A DNA stretch of 48,817 nt from an uncultured Thermosynechococcus sp. (GTDB lineage: Bacteria > Cyanobacteriota > Cyanobacteriia > Thermosynechococcales > Thermosynechococcaceae), in the NCBI RefSeq assembly GCF_938074695.1, contig NZ_CALJEM010000026.1:1-48817 (forward strand), written 5' to 3'. Below the pieces are notes generated by a model. That model had not been told where the DNA came from and did not search any database. It saw nothing but the letters and a program-made list of their open reading frames with translations. Every line of letters starts with the position of its first letter. The first letter of the stretch is position 1. Position numbers and translations under genes: made by a program. Positions 37,959-46,444 of this stretch are shown here, one piece after another.

Positions 37959-39206
37959 CTACAAGTTGCCGACAAAAATACCAGTGTCGAAGACGCCCGT
38001 TGCATCCAACTGTTGCTTGAGCAACCGCATTAATTTGAAGGCATTGCCGCGATAGTCCCAGGCGTCCAGTTGCTGCTTGAGGCTCAGGGGTGCCCCCAGG
38101 ACGGTGACATAGCCTTGGGGAATCCTTTGGCGCAGCCGCAGAATTAATTGGCGCAGGTGTTCCTCTTTCCCCTGAAGATAGACATAGCCGACGCCTGCGC
38201 TCATTTCACCCCGACACCCACAGGTCAATTCTGTTGCCAACCGGTGCAATTGGTTGAGCGTGGGCAACATCTCCTTAAGGGGTACGCCAATCTTAAGAAT
38301 GACTTGTTCAGGGGTAGGGTTGAGGACAATCCCCGACGGGCTTTGGGATTCAAGGCGGAGGTTGTGGGTCCGCGCAATTTCACTTAGGCGATCGCCCAAC
38401 ATGCCCAGGGCAAGCACTTCCCGTAGGGTGTGAAACTCCAATTCCAGTAAAAGTCTTCCCGTGGGTTCAAGGCGCAGGACACAGCGGGCAGGGGCAAGGG
38501 AACTGCTTAAAATTGCCGCTAGGCCGCCCCCTAGGGCAGTGGTCTCTCCCTGGAGCTGCCAAATTTGCACTGCATCGGGTAGCGGATACACCCGCAGTGT
38601 CACTTCCGTTAGAATGCCCAGCGTGCCATAACTGCCAATGAGCAGTTTCATCAGGTCATAGCCGGCAACATTTTTAACCACGCGCCCCCCGGCTTTAACG
38701 ATTTGGCCATCACTGCGAATGAACTTGACCCCCAAGAGTTGATCGCGCCATGACCCATACCGCTGCCGCAACGTACCATTACTTTGGGTTGCCAAGCAGC
38801 CACCAAGGGTGGCCGTTTCCCGAAAGAGGGGGTCTGCTGCAATCCACTGCCCCGCTGCTGCTAGGTGCTGCTGGAGTTGTTGAAAGGGAATGCCCACTTG
38901 GGTGGTGACGGTCATATCCGCTGCCGCATGATCTATGAGCTTGTGCCATGCGGTGGTGCGCAGAAAAATATCCGCCTTCGGGGTGTTCCCCAGCCAGTTG
39001 AGTTTGGTGCCTGCGCCAATGGGCAATACCCGCCAGCCTTCGCGCTGCGCACAGGCAACCACGGCTGCCCCCTCTGCAGGGGTGGGCGGAGTCACCAGCA
39101 GGGCACGCTCAGGGAGATAGGGGCGCAAGTGGGGGGCGCGATCGCCCAATTCCGCGAGGGAGTGAACCGCTGCCTCCCCCAACAGGGCGGTCAACGTTTG
39201 TTTCAT
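37959..39206 (-). CDS. glcE: Glycolate dehydrogenase FAD-binding subunit GlcE
   Basis: A 415-residue FAD-dependent protein with the PP-loop FAD_binding_4 fold. Seen are LPIGAGTKLNWLG (about 61-73) near the N-terminus, TATLGGCLATQSNG with the FAD contact, and the KNVAGYDLMKLLIGSYGTLGI block (about 178-198) typical of GlcD/GlcE. GlcE acts with GlcD and GlcF to oxidise glycolate in photorespiration; neither partner is in the window. ATG 39206 overlaps the stop of the response regulator by four bases (ATGA). Confidence 0.9.
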   Translation of the reverse strand: MKQTLTALLGEAAVHSLAELGDRAPHLRPYLPERALLVTPPTPAEGAAVVACAQREGWRVLPIGAGTKLNWLGNTPKADIFLRTTAWHKLIDHAAADMTVTTQVGIPFQQLQQHLAAAGQWIAADPLFRETATLGGCLATQSNGTLRQRYGSWRDQLLGVKFIRSDGQIVKAGGRVVKNVAGYDLMKLLIGSYGTLGILTEVTLRVYPLPDAVQIWQLQGETTALGGGLAAILSSSLAPARCVLRLEPTGRLLLELEFHTLREVLALGMLGDRLSEIARTHNLRLESQSPSGIVLNPTPEQVILKIGVPLKEMLPTLNQLHRLATELTCGCRGEMSAGVGYVYLQGKEEHLRQLILRLRQRIPQGYVTVLGAPLSLKQQLDAWDYRGNAFKLMRLLKQQLDATGVFDTGIFVGNL

Positions 39207-40069
39207 GGATTACGGGTGGGCAGTTCAAAGACAAACCCTTCGTAGTATAAAAGTTGACCGTCCTCACTTTTGACAGGGCGGGCGCATTCACAAATCGTGG
39301 TGATTGTTTGATCAGCACGATACACTTTGGAGACCAAGTTGCGCACAACGCCGTGGGATTGAATTTGCTGTTGGAATTTTACCCAAGAGCTGTCGTCAAC
39401 ATAGGGACGTTTGTTGTGGTGTTCAATATCTGCTAGCCAGTCTTCAGCATCGGCATAGCCATAGATACGCGCCAAGGCATTGTTGACTTTGAAGTAAACC
39501 CCCTCCGGGGAACTTTGGTAAATCCCAACCACGGCTTCGTCAAACATCTGCCGATACTGCTCTTGAGCAGCTTGCAATGAGGAGACCAAGTCCCGCCGCT
39601 CTTCAGCAATTTCCTGCAACTGTTGGTTTTGCTTTTGTAACAGGGCATTCTTTTGCCGTAGCTTCCGCTGCAGGAGGGCAATCGTCAACTGGTTTTTTAC
39701 CCGTGCGAGCACTTCTGCCTGCTGAAAAGGTTTGGTGATGTAGTCGGCGGCACCCATCTCAAAGGCCTTGACTTTGTCAAACACGTCATCGAGGGCACTA
39801 ATGAAGATAATGGGGATATGCTTGGTCTTGGGATTCGCCTTGAGGGTTTGACAGACCTCGTAGCCATTCATATCGGGCATCATGATGTCCAGCAGGATTA
39901 CATCTGGCGGTTCGGCCTCAATGCCCATAAGTGCCATTTGGCCACTGATGGCACCGCGCACATCGTAGCCCTCAAGTTGGAGCAGTGTGGTTAAAACTTC
40001 CACATTTTCGGGGGTATCATCGACAATTAAAATGCGACCAGCCCCTGAGTCAAAGAGGTCGGTGGTCAT
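39203..40069 (-). CDS. Response regulator with coiled coil and PAS domain
   Basis: 288 residues from ATG 40069, which has GGAGA about 10 bases upstream (the frame continues to 40090). A receiver domain (about 12-130) has the acidic pair in IVDDTPEN, phosphoacceptor Asp61 in ILLDIMMPDMNG, and the conserved lysine in ITKPF. A glutamine-rich coiled coil (about 135-185) leads to a PAS domain (about 185-285) with GIYQSSPEGVYFKVNNALARI. There is no DNA-binding, kinase or GGDEF output, so it must signal through partners. Translation is coupled to glcE by an ATGA overlap. Confidence 0.9.
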   Translation of the reverse strand: MTTDLFDSGAGRILIVDDTPENVEVLTTLLQLEGYDVRGAISGQMALMGIEAEPPDVILLDIMMPDMNGYEVCQTLKANPKTKHIPIIFISALDDVFDKVKAFEMGAADYITKPFQQAEVLARVKNQLTIALLQRKLRQKNALLQKQNQQLQEIAEERRDLVSSLQAAQEQYRQMFDEAVVGIYQSSPEGVYFKVNNALARIYGYADAEDWLADIEHHNKRPYVDDSSWVKFQQQIQSHGVVRNLVSKVYRADQTITTICECARPVKSEDGQLLYYEGFVFELPTRNP

Positions 40070-40251
40070 GCACAGGTCTCCCAATGTCAATCGTTCGTCA
40101 GCGCCCTGACATTCCCCATCCTATCAAAGTCTTTTCTGAGTGTAGGCGATCGCGGGTTCACTAGCTGTTGGCAAATTCTCAGCGCGGGATTCTCTTTTTA
40201 TATATTTTCTTTTCTATAGGATGGGAAGGGGATTGCCGGGCAAAGGGAACG

Positions 40252-41079
40252 ATGACAACCAACTGGGAAAACTTTCGCAAAAACCTTGGGGAGTGGCATG
40301 GCTCGTTTACGGCTGTCAGCCCTACGGGAGAAGTGGGAACCTCGGTGCCGTCAATTTTGATCCTTGCCGATACAGCGGACGGGCAGCGGGTGCGGTTTGA
40401 ACTGCGACGCTTTGGCAATGGCCTCGATCAGCCCCCCACCAGTGAAACGGTGCAGGAGTATGCCACGATTGGCCGCCAAAATGTCTTTTTTCCCACGGGC
40501 GCCTTTTCTAAGGGGTCGTTACAGGTGGCGCCCTTTGCGGAGTTTGGGGCCGAATATGGATTTGTGATGGGCGATCGCCGACTGCGGTTTGTCCAACTCT
40601 TTGACAAAAATCAGCACCTGCAATCCATGACCCTGATTCGCGAGTTTCGTGCCCACAGTAATGCCGTTGAACGTCCCCCTTTAACCGTGGATCAACTCCT
40701 AGGCGAATGGCGCGGTACGGCCTACACCGTCTATGCCGACTGGCGATCGCCCACGGAAACTGCCACCCATCTTACCCTCTGGCGCGAAGGGGACTGTCTC
40801 CACCAAGTGCTGCAAACCCCCGACAATCGGGTGGAAACAACCGCCACAATTGCCGGCTCACGCCTTCTCTTTAAGGAGACGGATCAACCCAAGCAGCTTG
40901 TGTTGCTACCCGATGGCACCTCTAGCCTAACCCCGCTGCAAGTCTCCTTTCGTCAGTCCTTCTTTGTGGAGGTGGGCTGGTTGTGGGCGCAGGGGCAGCG
41001 GCAGCGCCTCATTCGTACCTATGGCGATCGCGGGGAGTGGGTGAGTGCCACGCTCGTTGTCGAAGAACAGATACACTGA
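40252..41079 (+). CDS. DUF3598 (lipocalin-like) protein
   Basis: A 275-residue protein of the DUF3598 family, found mainly in cyanobacteria and plants, with a double beta-barrel pattern: LGEWHGSFTAVSPTGE at the N-terminus and a second LLGEWRGTAYTVYADWRSP near residue 155. Each starts a lipocalin-like domain. The ligand is unknown. The frame is open to 40168; ATG 40252 starts the conserved NWENFRKNLGEWHG block, with AAAGGGAAC upstream. The 3' end overlaps the convergent lnt gene by 71 bases. Confidence 0.82.
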   Translation: MTTNWENFRKNLGEWHGSFTAVSPTGEVGTSVPSILILADTADGQRVRFELRRFGNGLDQPPTSETVQEYATIGRQNVFFPTGAFSKGSLQVAPFAEFGAEYGFVMGDRRLRFVQLFDKNQHLQSMTLIREFRAHSNAVERPPLTVDQLLGEWRGTAYTVYADWRSPTETATHLTLWREGDCLHQVLQTPDNRVETTATIAGSRLLFKETDQPKQLVLLPDGTSSLTPLQVSFRQSFFVEVGWLWAQGQRQRLIRTYGDRGEWVSATLVVEEQIH

Positions 41080-42562
41080 GCATCCCCAGTAGGAGGGGAA
41101 GCAACCAATCCCCATAGCGGGTGTAGAGAGTTTGGGTCTGGCGACGGAAAATTCTTGCTGCATGAATCACAAATTCATCGGTATCTGAGAGCCAAACGGT
41201 CTCCCCCGTCGGTGCAATCACCGCAGAAAGGCCGGTATTGGTGGCACGGACTAGCCAGCGATCGCCCTCCACGGCGCGCAATACATCGTGGCCATGGTGT
41301 TGACTCATGAGTTGACGGCGGTAGGGGTCATTGTTGGCCAAACTGAGGATAAACTGTCCGCCGTGAACTAGTTGCCGGCGACTGCGGTGGGAAAAGGCGG
41401 ATTCAAAGCAAATCAGGACAACGGCCTTGCCCCAAGGGGTGGCAAACACTTGCTCAGGGTTCCCCGGCAACAGGCGCGATCGCAACGTGGACAACCGCTG
41501 CACCACCCCTGAGAGCCAATCGGGAATGTATTCCCCTAACAGGACAAGGTTAACTTTGCTATAGCGACTGTAAATCTCACCGTTGCTATCGAGCGTTAAA
41601 AGCACCTGTTGATGTCCCCCCGCTGTCTCCATAAACGTCCCCAACCACAGGGGCACCCCTGCCTCCCGCACTGCGCCAGTGAGGGGATTCATTTGCCGGG
41701 GGCGCCAGAGAATTGGCAGTGCTCCCTCAGGGGTTAAAACGGCATCCACTCCCAAAGTTACCAGTTGGCGATAGCCACGGACATAGTCCTGCCAAGCACG
41801 GCGGATACCCTCTGGCGTGAGCTTTTGTCGGGTCGGGATGTTGCCTTGGATCAGACCCACCCGCAGCGGTTCCCCTTGATCTGCAATGACCCTAGCGCCT
41901 AGGACACTATTGAGGCCGATCGCCCCCGCAAGCGTAATCGCAAGCCAGACCCTTGCTCCTACTTGCCGCTGCAGACTGAGGGTGACCAAGCCATTCACGG
42001 TCATGATCACCGCTGTAATTGTGGTGGGTCCGCCAAGCCGACCCAGTTGCATTAGTCCCCTTGGACTTTGGGTCAAGGATAAACTAATCCACCACAGGGG
42101 CGAATAGCTCCAGAGGGCTTCGAGGGCACACCAGAGCGTTACCCCCCACAGGAGTTGCTGAAGCCTGGATTGCCGCCCACCATAGCGGGCCATCAAAAAT
42201 GCCCAAAGACCACTGAGGATTCCCCCCCAAACGCTCAAGAAAAGCCAGATTCCCCGTGAGATTAACCAACTGGGCACAGGGGCAATGCCAATCCATGTCA
42301 GGGGATGCAGATCCCATACCCAGACTAAGCTGCTGCCGTAGAACCCCAGTCCCCAGCACAGTCCTGCGATCGCTGCCCCCAGGGGAGATAAGACTTGACA
42401 CTGACACCACAGGGGCACAATTCCTAAAAAGGCTAAGAACCACCAACTCACCGGCGGTAGTGCCAACTGTGTGCCCCAACCCGCGATGCTTAAACCAACG
42501 AACAGCAGCCACCTAGGCAATACTTTGGCGTTTGCGTTGCTCTTTGGGGGAAGGAGCCACAT
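41009..42562 (-). CDS. lnt: Apolipoprotein N-acyltransferase
   Basis: A 517-residue membrane enzyme that adds the third acyl chain to the N-terminal cysteine of lipoproteins. An N-terminal part with about six membrane spans is followed by a nitrilase (C-N hydrolase) domain with triad Glu279 (TPEGALP), Lys336 (YSKVNLVLLGEYIP) and Cys385 (LICFESAF). A last membrane helix follows. ATG 42562 (MWLLPPKS) is chosen over the frame start at 42634; it overlaps the end of the NurA-like gene by 50 bases. The window also contains a predicted substrate, the GH10 lipoprotein. Confidence 0.9.
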   Translation of the reverse strand: MWLLPPKSNANAKVLPRWLLFVGLSIAGWGTQLALPPVSWWFLAFLGIVPLWCQCQVLSPLGAAIAGLCWGLGFYGSSLVWVWDLHPLTWIGIAPVPSWLISRGIWLFLSVWGGILSGLWAFLMARYGGRQSRLQQLLWGVTLWCALEALWSYSPLWWISLSLTQSPRGLMQLGRLGGPTTITAVIMTVNGLVTLSLQRQVGARVWLAITLAGAIGLNSVLGARVIADQGEPLRVGLIQGNIPTRQKLTPEGIRRAWQDYVRGYRQLVTLGVDAVLTPEGALPILWRPRQMNPLTGAVREAGVPLWLGTFMETAGGHQQVLLTLDSNGEIYSRYSKVNLVLLGEYIPDWLSGVVQRLSTLRSRLLPGNPEQVFATPWGKAVVLICFESAFSHRSRRQLVHGGQFILSLANNDPYRRQLMSQHHGHDVLRAVEGDRWLVRATNTGLSAVIAPTGETVWLSDTDEFVIHAARIFRRQTQTLYTRYGDWLLPLLLGMLSVSVLRQRAWHSPTPRDRHRYE

Positions 42563-43712
42563 GCCAGTGTCCTGCTTTAATGAGTTCCCGTTCCAGTAAA
42601 GCAAAAAAGCGCTGGCGATCGCTGCCGCGCACAACGGCTAAATTGTGGGCTTCCGCCAATGCCACAGGATAGCCGTGGCCTTTTGCAATCTGGGCTGCGG
42701 TCAATGAGACCGCCTGTTGCCACAGCTCTGCATCCTCCGCCACCCATTGGGGAACTTCCAAGCGCACCACTTCGGTGCCCCCATGGAGATAGGCAACACA
42801 GATGCGGTGTTCACCGTAGTGCTCCAGAATACGACTGCGGCTGCGCCAGAGGGGGCTGTACTGTTGTGGCTGCAGCTGAGCTTGCCAAAGGAGAACATCC
42901 CGCAATGGTTCAAAGACCTGACAGGGCAGGCGATCGCCCGCCGCCGGCGGACTGAGGGGATGGCTCTGACCACAGTGGCGACTACAGTTGGGTTCAGGGT
43001 AGGGGCAAACCCCCAAACGCAGAAAATTCACGGTTTCATGGCTGCGGGAGGCGCTGATATAGCCCACAAGGGGGATCCTTTGGGCGCGCAATTGATCCCA
43101 CGCAGCCAAAATGGGAGTCAACAGTTCCTCGCGCCCCATTGGCGGCAGTGATTCCCACATCCAGAAAATGAGTGACCCATCCAGCAGGGCCAAACTAGGG
43201 GTGGTTGGGGGATGAGTTTGAATCAACTCCCCAAGGGCAAGAATTTCCGCTTGGGTGCGGCGGTAGCGTAACCAGTCCTCAATGGTGAGTCCCCAGCCCC
43301 GCGATCGCCCCAATTCATTGGGGTCGTAAATCAGTTGGGGCACGCTGTCTAAATGCGGCCGCTGTCCTTGGCCATAGGCGATCGCCACCCGTCCCACATT
43401 AATTAAATAGCAGTAGGCAATTTCATGGTGACTGGGGGCAATTTGCGAGCCATCAACTGCAAAGATAGTGTGCTGGCTGGGGGCAGGGGAAACAGTATGC
43501 CGAACCGTTAGGGGTTCAAGGGGTTCGGCCACACTAAAGGGAAAGGCCTCCCCCCACTGTTCAATTGCTTGGCAATAGGTGTCTAAAGTTTCGGCCATGG
43601 CTGTGAGCACCTCACGGGCATGGGTCTGTTTCTGTTGGCTGGCGATCGCCCCCTGACGGATAGCTTGACCCACCCTACCCATTTGGGCAGCAACTTTGAC
43701 CAAGTCCAGCAC
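42513..43712 (-). CDS. NurA-domain DNA repair nuclease
   Basis: A 399-residue protein with the NurA domain of 5'-3' nucleases that act on double-strand breaks with HerA in archaea. The first acidic motif is FAVDGSQIAPSHHE (Asp about 85), a second YNPNELG-like block (IYDPNELG) and a LLDGSLIFWMWE strand carry further metal ligands, and the C-terminal YLHGGTEVVRLEVPQWV block completes the fold. The start is GTG 43712. It overlaps lnt by 50 bases, so the two are likely in one message. No HerA gene is present here. Confidence 0.82.
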   Translation of the reverse strand: MLDLVKVAAQMGRVGQAIRQGAIASQQKQTHAREVLTAMAETLDTYCQAIEQWGEAFPFSVAEPLEPLTVRHTVSPAPSQHTIFAVDGSQIAPSHHEIAYCYLINVGRVAIAYGQGQRPHLDSVPQLIYDPNELGRSRGWGLTIEDWLRYRRTQAEILALGELIQTHPPTTPSLALLDGSLIFWMWESLPPMGREELLTPILAAWDQLRAQRIPLVGYISASRSHETVNFLRLGVCPYPEPNCSRHCGQSHPLSPPAAGDRLPCQVFEPLRDVLLWQAQLQPQQYSPLWRSRSRILEHYGEHRICVAYLHGGTEVVRLEVPQWVAEDAELWQQAVSLTAAQIAKGHGYPVALAEAHNLAVVRGSDRQRFFALLERELIKAGHWHVAPSPKEQRKRQSIA

Positions 43713-43793
43713 TGTTTTCGTCTCTAGGAATACAGATGTACAAAAGCCTTATTCCAATACTAAACCTAGATAACATCCCAATAATTGCTTCCT

Positions 43794-43819
43794 GTCAGCA
43801 GTTTGGCTGACGCATTTTT
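43794..43819 (+). terminator. Terminator-like hairpin with no plus-strand gene before it
   Basis: GTCAGC (43794-43799) pairs with GCTGAC (43806-43811), followed after 3 bases by TTTTT (43815-43819). The only coding gene to its left runs on the minus strand, so it may end a small RNA or lie in an antisense leader. Low confidence because the stem is only 6 bases. Confidence 0.35.
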
Positions 43820-44044
43820 CAGTACCGGCAGAGAATCTCTCTTTGTCTTTGCCCTTTTCCCCGCGGACTGACGAGCCAGAACTGATTCAGCGATCGCCCC
43901 AACAACTCAAGTCTCCGCAGTTTCAGCAGCAATTCTGGGGTTGTCTGTGGATGCTCAATCACAAGCCAAGTATTAACTAGGTGTTGATTTCCCATCGGCC
44001 TATGGGCTGGAGCAGTTCATTTATGTAAGTCAATTCTAAGATTT

Positions 44045-44073
44045 ATTACAATTATTACAATTGGCAATTGTAA
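44045..44073. promoter_or_regulatory. Operator-like cluster: two direct repeats plus palindrome
   Basis: ATTACAATT occurs twice in tandem (44045-44053 and 44054-44062), and TTACAATTG G CAATTGTAA (44055-44073) is a perfect inverted repeat. About 230 bases upstream of the next gene. The binding protein is unknown. Confidence 0.45.
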
Positions 44074-44303
44074 GGAAGTTTGGTGGTTGCGAGGGGTACA
44101 CTCAACAGTAGCCCTCTATATTCACTACAGTCTTTTGACAAGAATTGAAGATGCTTAAAACTCCCATAGAGTTAAGATTTAGATAGCCTACACCTTAGAA
44201 AGCTGCCCTATCCTTTCCGCAGGACATTAGACATTAAAAAAATTCACCTATTAACGTCCCTTTATCATTGAAAGTTCAACCATTTTCTAACAGTAAGGGA
44301 AGT

Positions 44304-44909
44304 ATGAAGATTGGCGAACTACTGCTGAAAGCAGCTCTAATTAACCTTGGTCAGCTTCAAGTGGCCTTGATGGAGAAAGACATCTACAGTCACCTGCGCC
44401 TCGGAGAAATTCTGGTTCTCCACGGTTGGCTTTCACAGAAAACCGTTGACTTTTTTGCTGAAGAATGGCCTAGGCTGATCCAAGATAAAGAAAAACATCC
44501 CATTGGTTTTTATCTCAAAAAGGCCGGTTTATTGACCGAGGAACAAATTCAGCAAATTCTCAAGGAACAGTGGCAGATCGGCTATCGCTTTGGCGCTTTG
44601 GCTGTCCTCAATGGCTGGGTAAAACAGGAAACGGTGAACTTTTTCCTGCAATATGTGAACCCCGCCGCTCTCCAAGAAAGCAGTCGCATCGAAAGGGCAC
44701 GGCGGGAAAATCCAGGGAAATCGAAGGGGTCTTCCCAACTCCCTTCGTTGAAACCAGTTCATCAGCAACTGAAGCAGGAGTGGATTGATCCAGAGGATTT
44801 AGCGGAATTCGACCTACACTTTGATGAGAACCAGTGGTTAACTCCGACAGAAACACCACAGCGGCATCCAATAAAAACTCGCATGAGAGGTCAACCCATG
44901 CGAGGCTAA
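44304..44909 (+). CDS. Protein with two tandem GspE N-terminal-like domains
   Basis: 201 residues. Two similar helical units stand in tandem: residues about 1-55 (KIGELLLKAALINLGQL..., LGEILVLHGWLSQKTVDFF) and about 62-117 (PIGFYLKKAGLLTEEQI..., FGALAVLNGWVKQETVNFF). This is the MshE/GspE N-terminal-type fold, here without any ATPase. Such domains bind cyclic di-GMP in MshE and some relatives, but the full binding motif was not verified. The tail is charged and probably unstructured. ATG 44304 has AGGGAAG directly upstream; an in-frame TTG at 44268 is an alternative. A long regulatory-looking gap precedes it. Confidence 0.75.
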   Translation: MKIGELLLKAALINLGQLQVALMEKDIYSHLRLGEILVLHGWLSQKTVDFFAEEWPRLIQDKEKHPIGFYLKKAGLLTEEQIQQILKEQWQIGYRFGALAVLNGWVKQETVNFFLQYVNPAALQESSRIERARRENPGKSKGSSQLPSLKPVHQQLKQEWIDPEDLAEFDLHFDENQWLTPTETPQRHPIKTRMRGQPMRG

Positions 44910-44925
44910 TTGATCATTTTTTTTT
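44878..44925 (+). terminator. Possible terminator spanning the stop codon
   Basis: CTCGCATG (44878-44885) pairs with CATGCGAG (44897-44904), an 8-base stem with an 11-base loop; a run of nine T stands at 44917-44925. The 12-base gap before the T run is longer than usual, so efficiency is uncertain. Confidence 0.4.
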
Positions 44926-44960
44926 AATCATTCTTGGAAGAGGACAGCCATGGGCCTGCG

Positions 44961-45413
44961 TTAGCTCATTGTGGCAGGACTGCGGTCATAGCTTGTCCAT
45001 AGCTGGGGCTTAATTTTGCCCTGAATTTGGTTCCAGTAATGACCTGCAGCTGCAGGTAATCCCATTTGGGCAATCATCCGTGTCAGGAGGGACTGTTCGC
45101 GGTTCTTGATCACTTGGTGGTGATGGGTGAGAATCACCCGCGAAAGTTGATTGAGATCAAGGGCTGGCATGTTCACTTCAGTAGCTGTGTGGGCACCGGG
45201 AGTTGACATGGTATTCACTCCTGCTGCTGGGTTGGTACGGTAGGCAACGCCACGATAGATCAAATCCTGCACGGGCTGCGCCGGGGGATTCACTGCATGG
45301 GTACAGTGGTAATTCCAACCCCGATACTTTGCAACAACATCGGTTGCTTCCGTGCGTACTGCCGGCGGAACGTAATCGTATTGAACGCCGCGATAGGTAA
45401 GTGTGGTTGTCAT
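44961..45413 (-). CDS. DUF4278 protein
   Basis: 150 residues from ATG 45413. The DUF4278 hallmark YRGV-x-Y occurs as LTYRGVQYDY at the start and IYRGVAYRT near residue 55, with a related KYRGWNYHC between them. These short beta motifs are common in cyanobacteria and have no known function. The C-terminal half (about 85-150) is helical with a histidine cluster LTHHHQV. A well-formed promoter and a structured leader of about 135 bases precede the gene. Confidence 0.8.
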   Translation of the reverse strand: MTTTLTYRGVQYDYVPPAVRTEATDVVAKYRGWNYHCTHAVNPPAQPVQDLIYRGVAYRTNPAAGVNTMSTPGAHTATEVNMPALDLNQLSRVILTHHHQVIKNREQSLLTRMIAQMGLPAAAGHYWNQIQGKIKPQLWTSYDRSPATMS

Positions 45414-45446
45414 GGTTATCGCCCCCAATTGTTTACGAGGTGGTTT

Positions 45447-45544
45447 TTGTCCACTGAGGCGCGTTCCTTCGGGACAACTGCCCTACTTCCGTCTTCGCTC
45501 CGCCCCCAAATTTTGGGAAGCTCTTTAGCGAAGATGAACGATTT
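45447..45544 (-). promoter_or_regulatory. Structured 5' leader of the DUF4278 gene
   Basis: Two hairpins can be formed in the untranslated leader: TCTTCGCT (45492-45499) with AGCGAAGA (45537-45544), with inner CCCAAA/TTTGGG pairing; and TTGTCC (45447-45452) with GGACAA (45472-45477). This may be a cis-acting RNA control element. I do not recognise it as a known riboswitch. Confidence 0.45.
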
Positions 45545-45557
45545 ATTTCTGTATCCA

Positions 45558-45586
45558 ATTTAACATTTTTGCCACTATGAATGCAA
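45558..45586 (-). promoter_or_regulatory. Promoter of the DUF4278 gene
   Basis: Minus-strand TTGCAT (45586-45581) and TTAAAT (45563-45558) with a 17-base spacer, in an AT-rich stretch. Transcription would start near 45551. Confidence 0.55.
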
Positions 45587-45660
45587 GTTTTTACAAAAAT
45601 TTACACTAGCAACCCTCCCCTATGTTCGAGGGGGCCTAAATAGGGGGGATGGGAATGTAC

Positions 45661-46278
45661 TCAAGTCTCAGCAGTGTTGATCAGAATGATGTGGCGATCG
45701 CGATCGTAGGTAAGCCACTGCTCCTCTTTGAGCTTGCCCAGCAGGCGAGTCATCGTCACCCGACTTGTCCCAATGGCCGTTGCCAGTTGCTGATGGGTCA
45801 GGCGAACACTGTAGCGCGTACCCAAGGGATGGGGTTGACCAATTTCTTGTTTCAACAGCAAAAGTAAATGGCGCAATCGATCCTCAATGCGACGATGGCT
45901 GGTAATTCCTAGGAGACCTTCTGCTTGAGATAGGCGACGGGCAAGACCGCGTACAAGACTTTGGGTCAAGTTGGGAGAGGATTCCACTTCCATTAGGGTA
46001 AAGAGCATCAGCTCTACCTTAGACAGTGCTTTGGCTTGGTAAGCGGTTAGACGGGTCAAGGGTAAACCAAAGGCGGTTCCCGGTGTAGCCAGCCCAACCA
46101 CCACTTCCTCGCCCTCAGGATGCAGCAGATTTAACAGGACAACGCCACGGCTGACCAACCAAATTCGCTCCGGCTCCATCCAGATGCTCTCACCCATGCT
46201 AAAGACGTGGAGTCGCGCAGAGGAACGCCAGTGTTCCTCCACAGGGGGAGTGATTGCAGCAGTGGAGACGTTTGCCAT
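45661..46278 (-). CDS. Crp/Fnr-family transcription regulator
   Basis: A 205-residue regulator. The N-terminal part (about 20-110) is a cyclic-nucleotide-binding-like beta roll, with GVVLLNLLHPEGEEVVVGLATPG. It lacks a clear phosphate-binding RxSxx cassette, so cAMP binding is doubtful. The C-terminal helix-turn-helix is LTHQQLATAIGTSRVTMTRLLGKL (about 158-181). It is not NtcA, whose HTH reads differently. Nothing in the sequence names its targets. Confidence 0.9.
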   Translation of the reverse strand: MANVSTAAITPPVEEHWRSSARLHVFSMGESIWMEPERIWLVSRGVVLLNLLHPEGEEVVVGLATPGTAFGLPLTRLTAYQAKALSKVELMLFTLMEVESSPNLTQSLVRGLARRLSQAEGLLGITSHRRIEDRLRHLLLLLKQEIGQPHPLGTRYSVRLTHQQLATAIGTSRVTMTRLLGKLKEEQWLTYDRDRHIILINTAET

Positions 46279-46444
46279 GGCAGCAGAACCTCAAGCAAAG
46301 GAACCAATATCCGGGTGCAAACCCAAGAGATTGGTTGTTTTTCCAACATTCCCAGTGCCTGTGTTCTGGGTAACGTTAGTCGAAACTGCCTATTAGGCTA
46401 AGGGGCAAACGTAAAGATGAGATAATCCTTAGCTCAAGAGAGGG

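Larger units (their letters stand above)
43713..44303. other. Gene-free region with hairpin and operator-like repeats
   Basis: This 591-base AT-rich gap separates divergent genes. It holds a plus-strand hairpin with a T run near 43794, two tandem 9-base repeats and a 19-base palindrome near 44045-44073, and TTGACA at 44136-44141 without a convincing -10. I see no supported gene and no tRNA. Confidence 0.6.

Noticed and set aside
45661-46278. Identification of the Crp-family gene as ntcA
   Set aside because: The helix-turn-helix and effector domain sequences do not match NtcA as I know it, so only the family is called.
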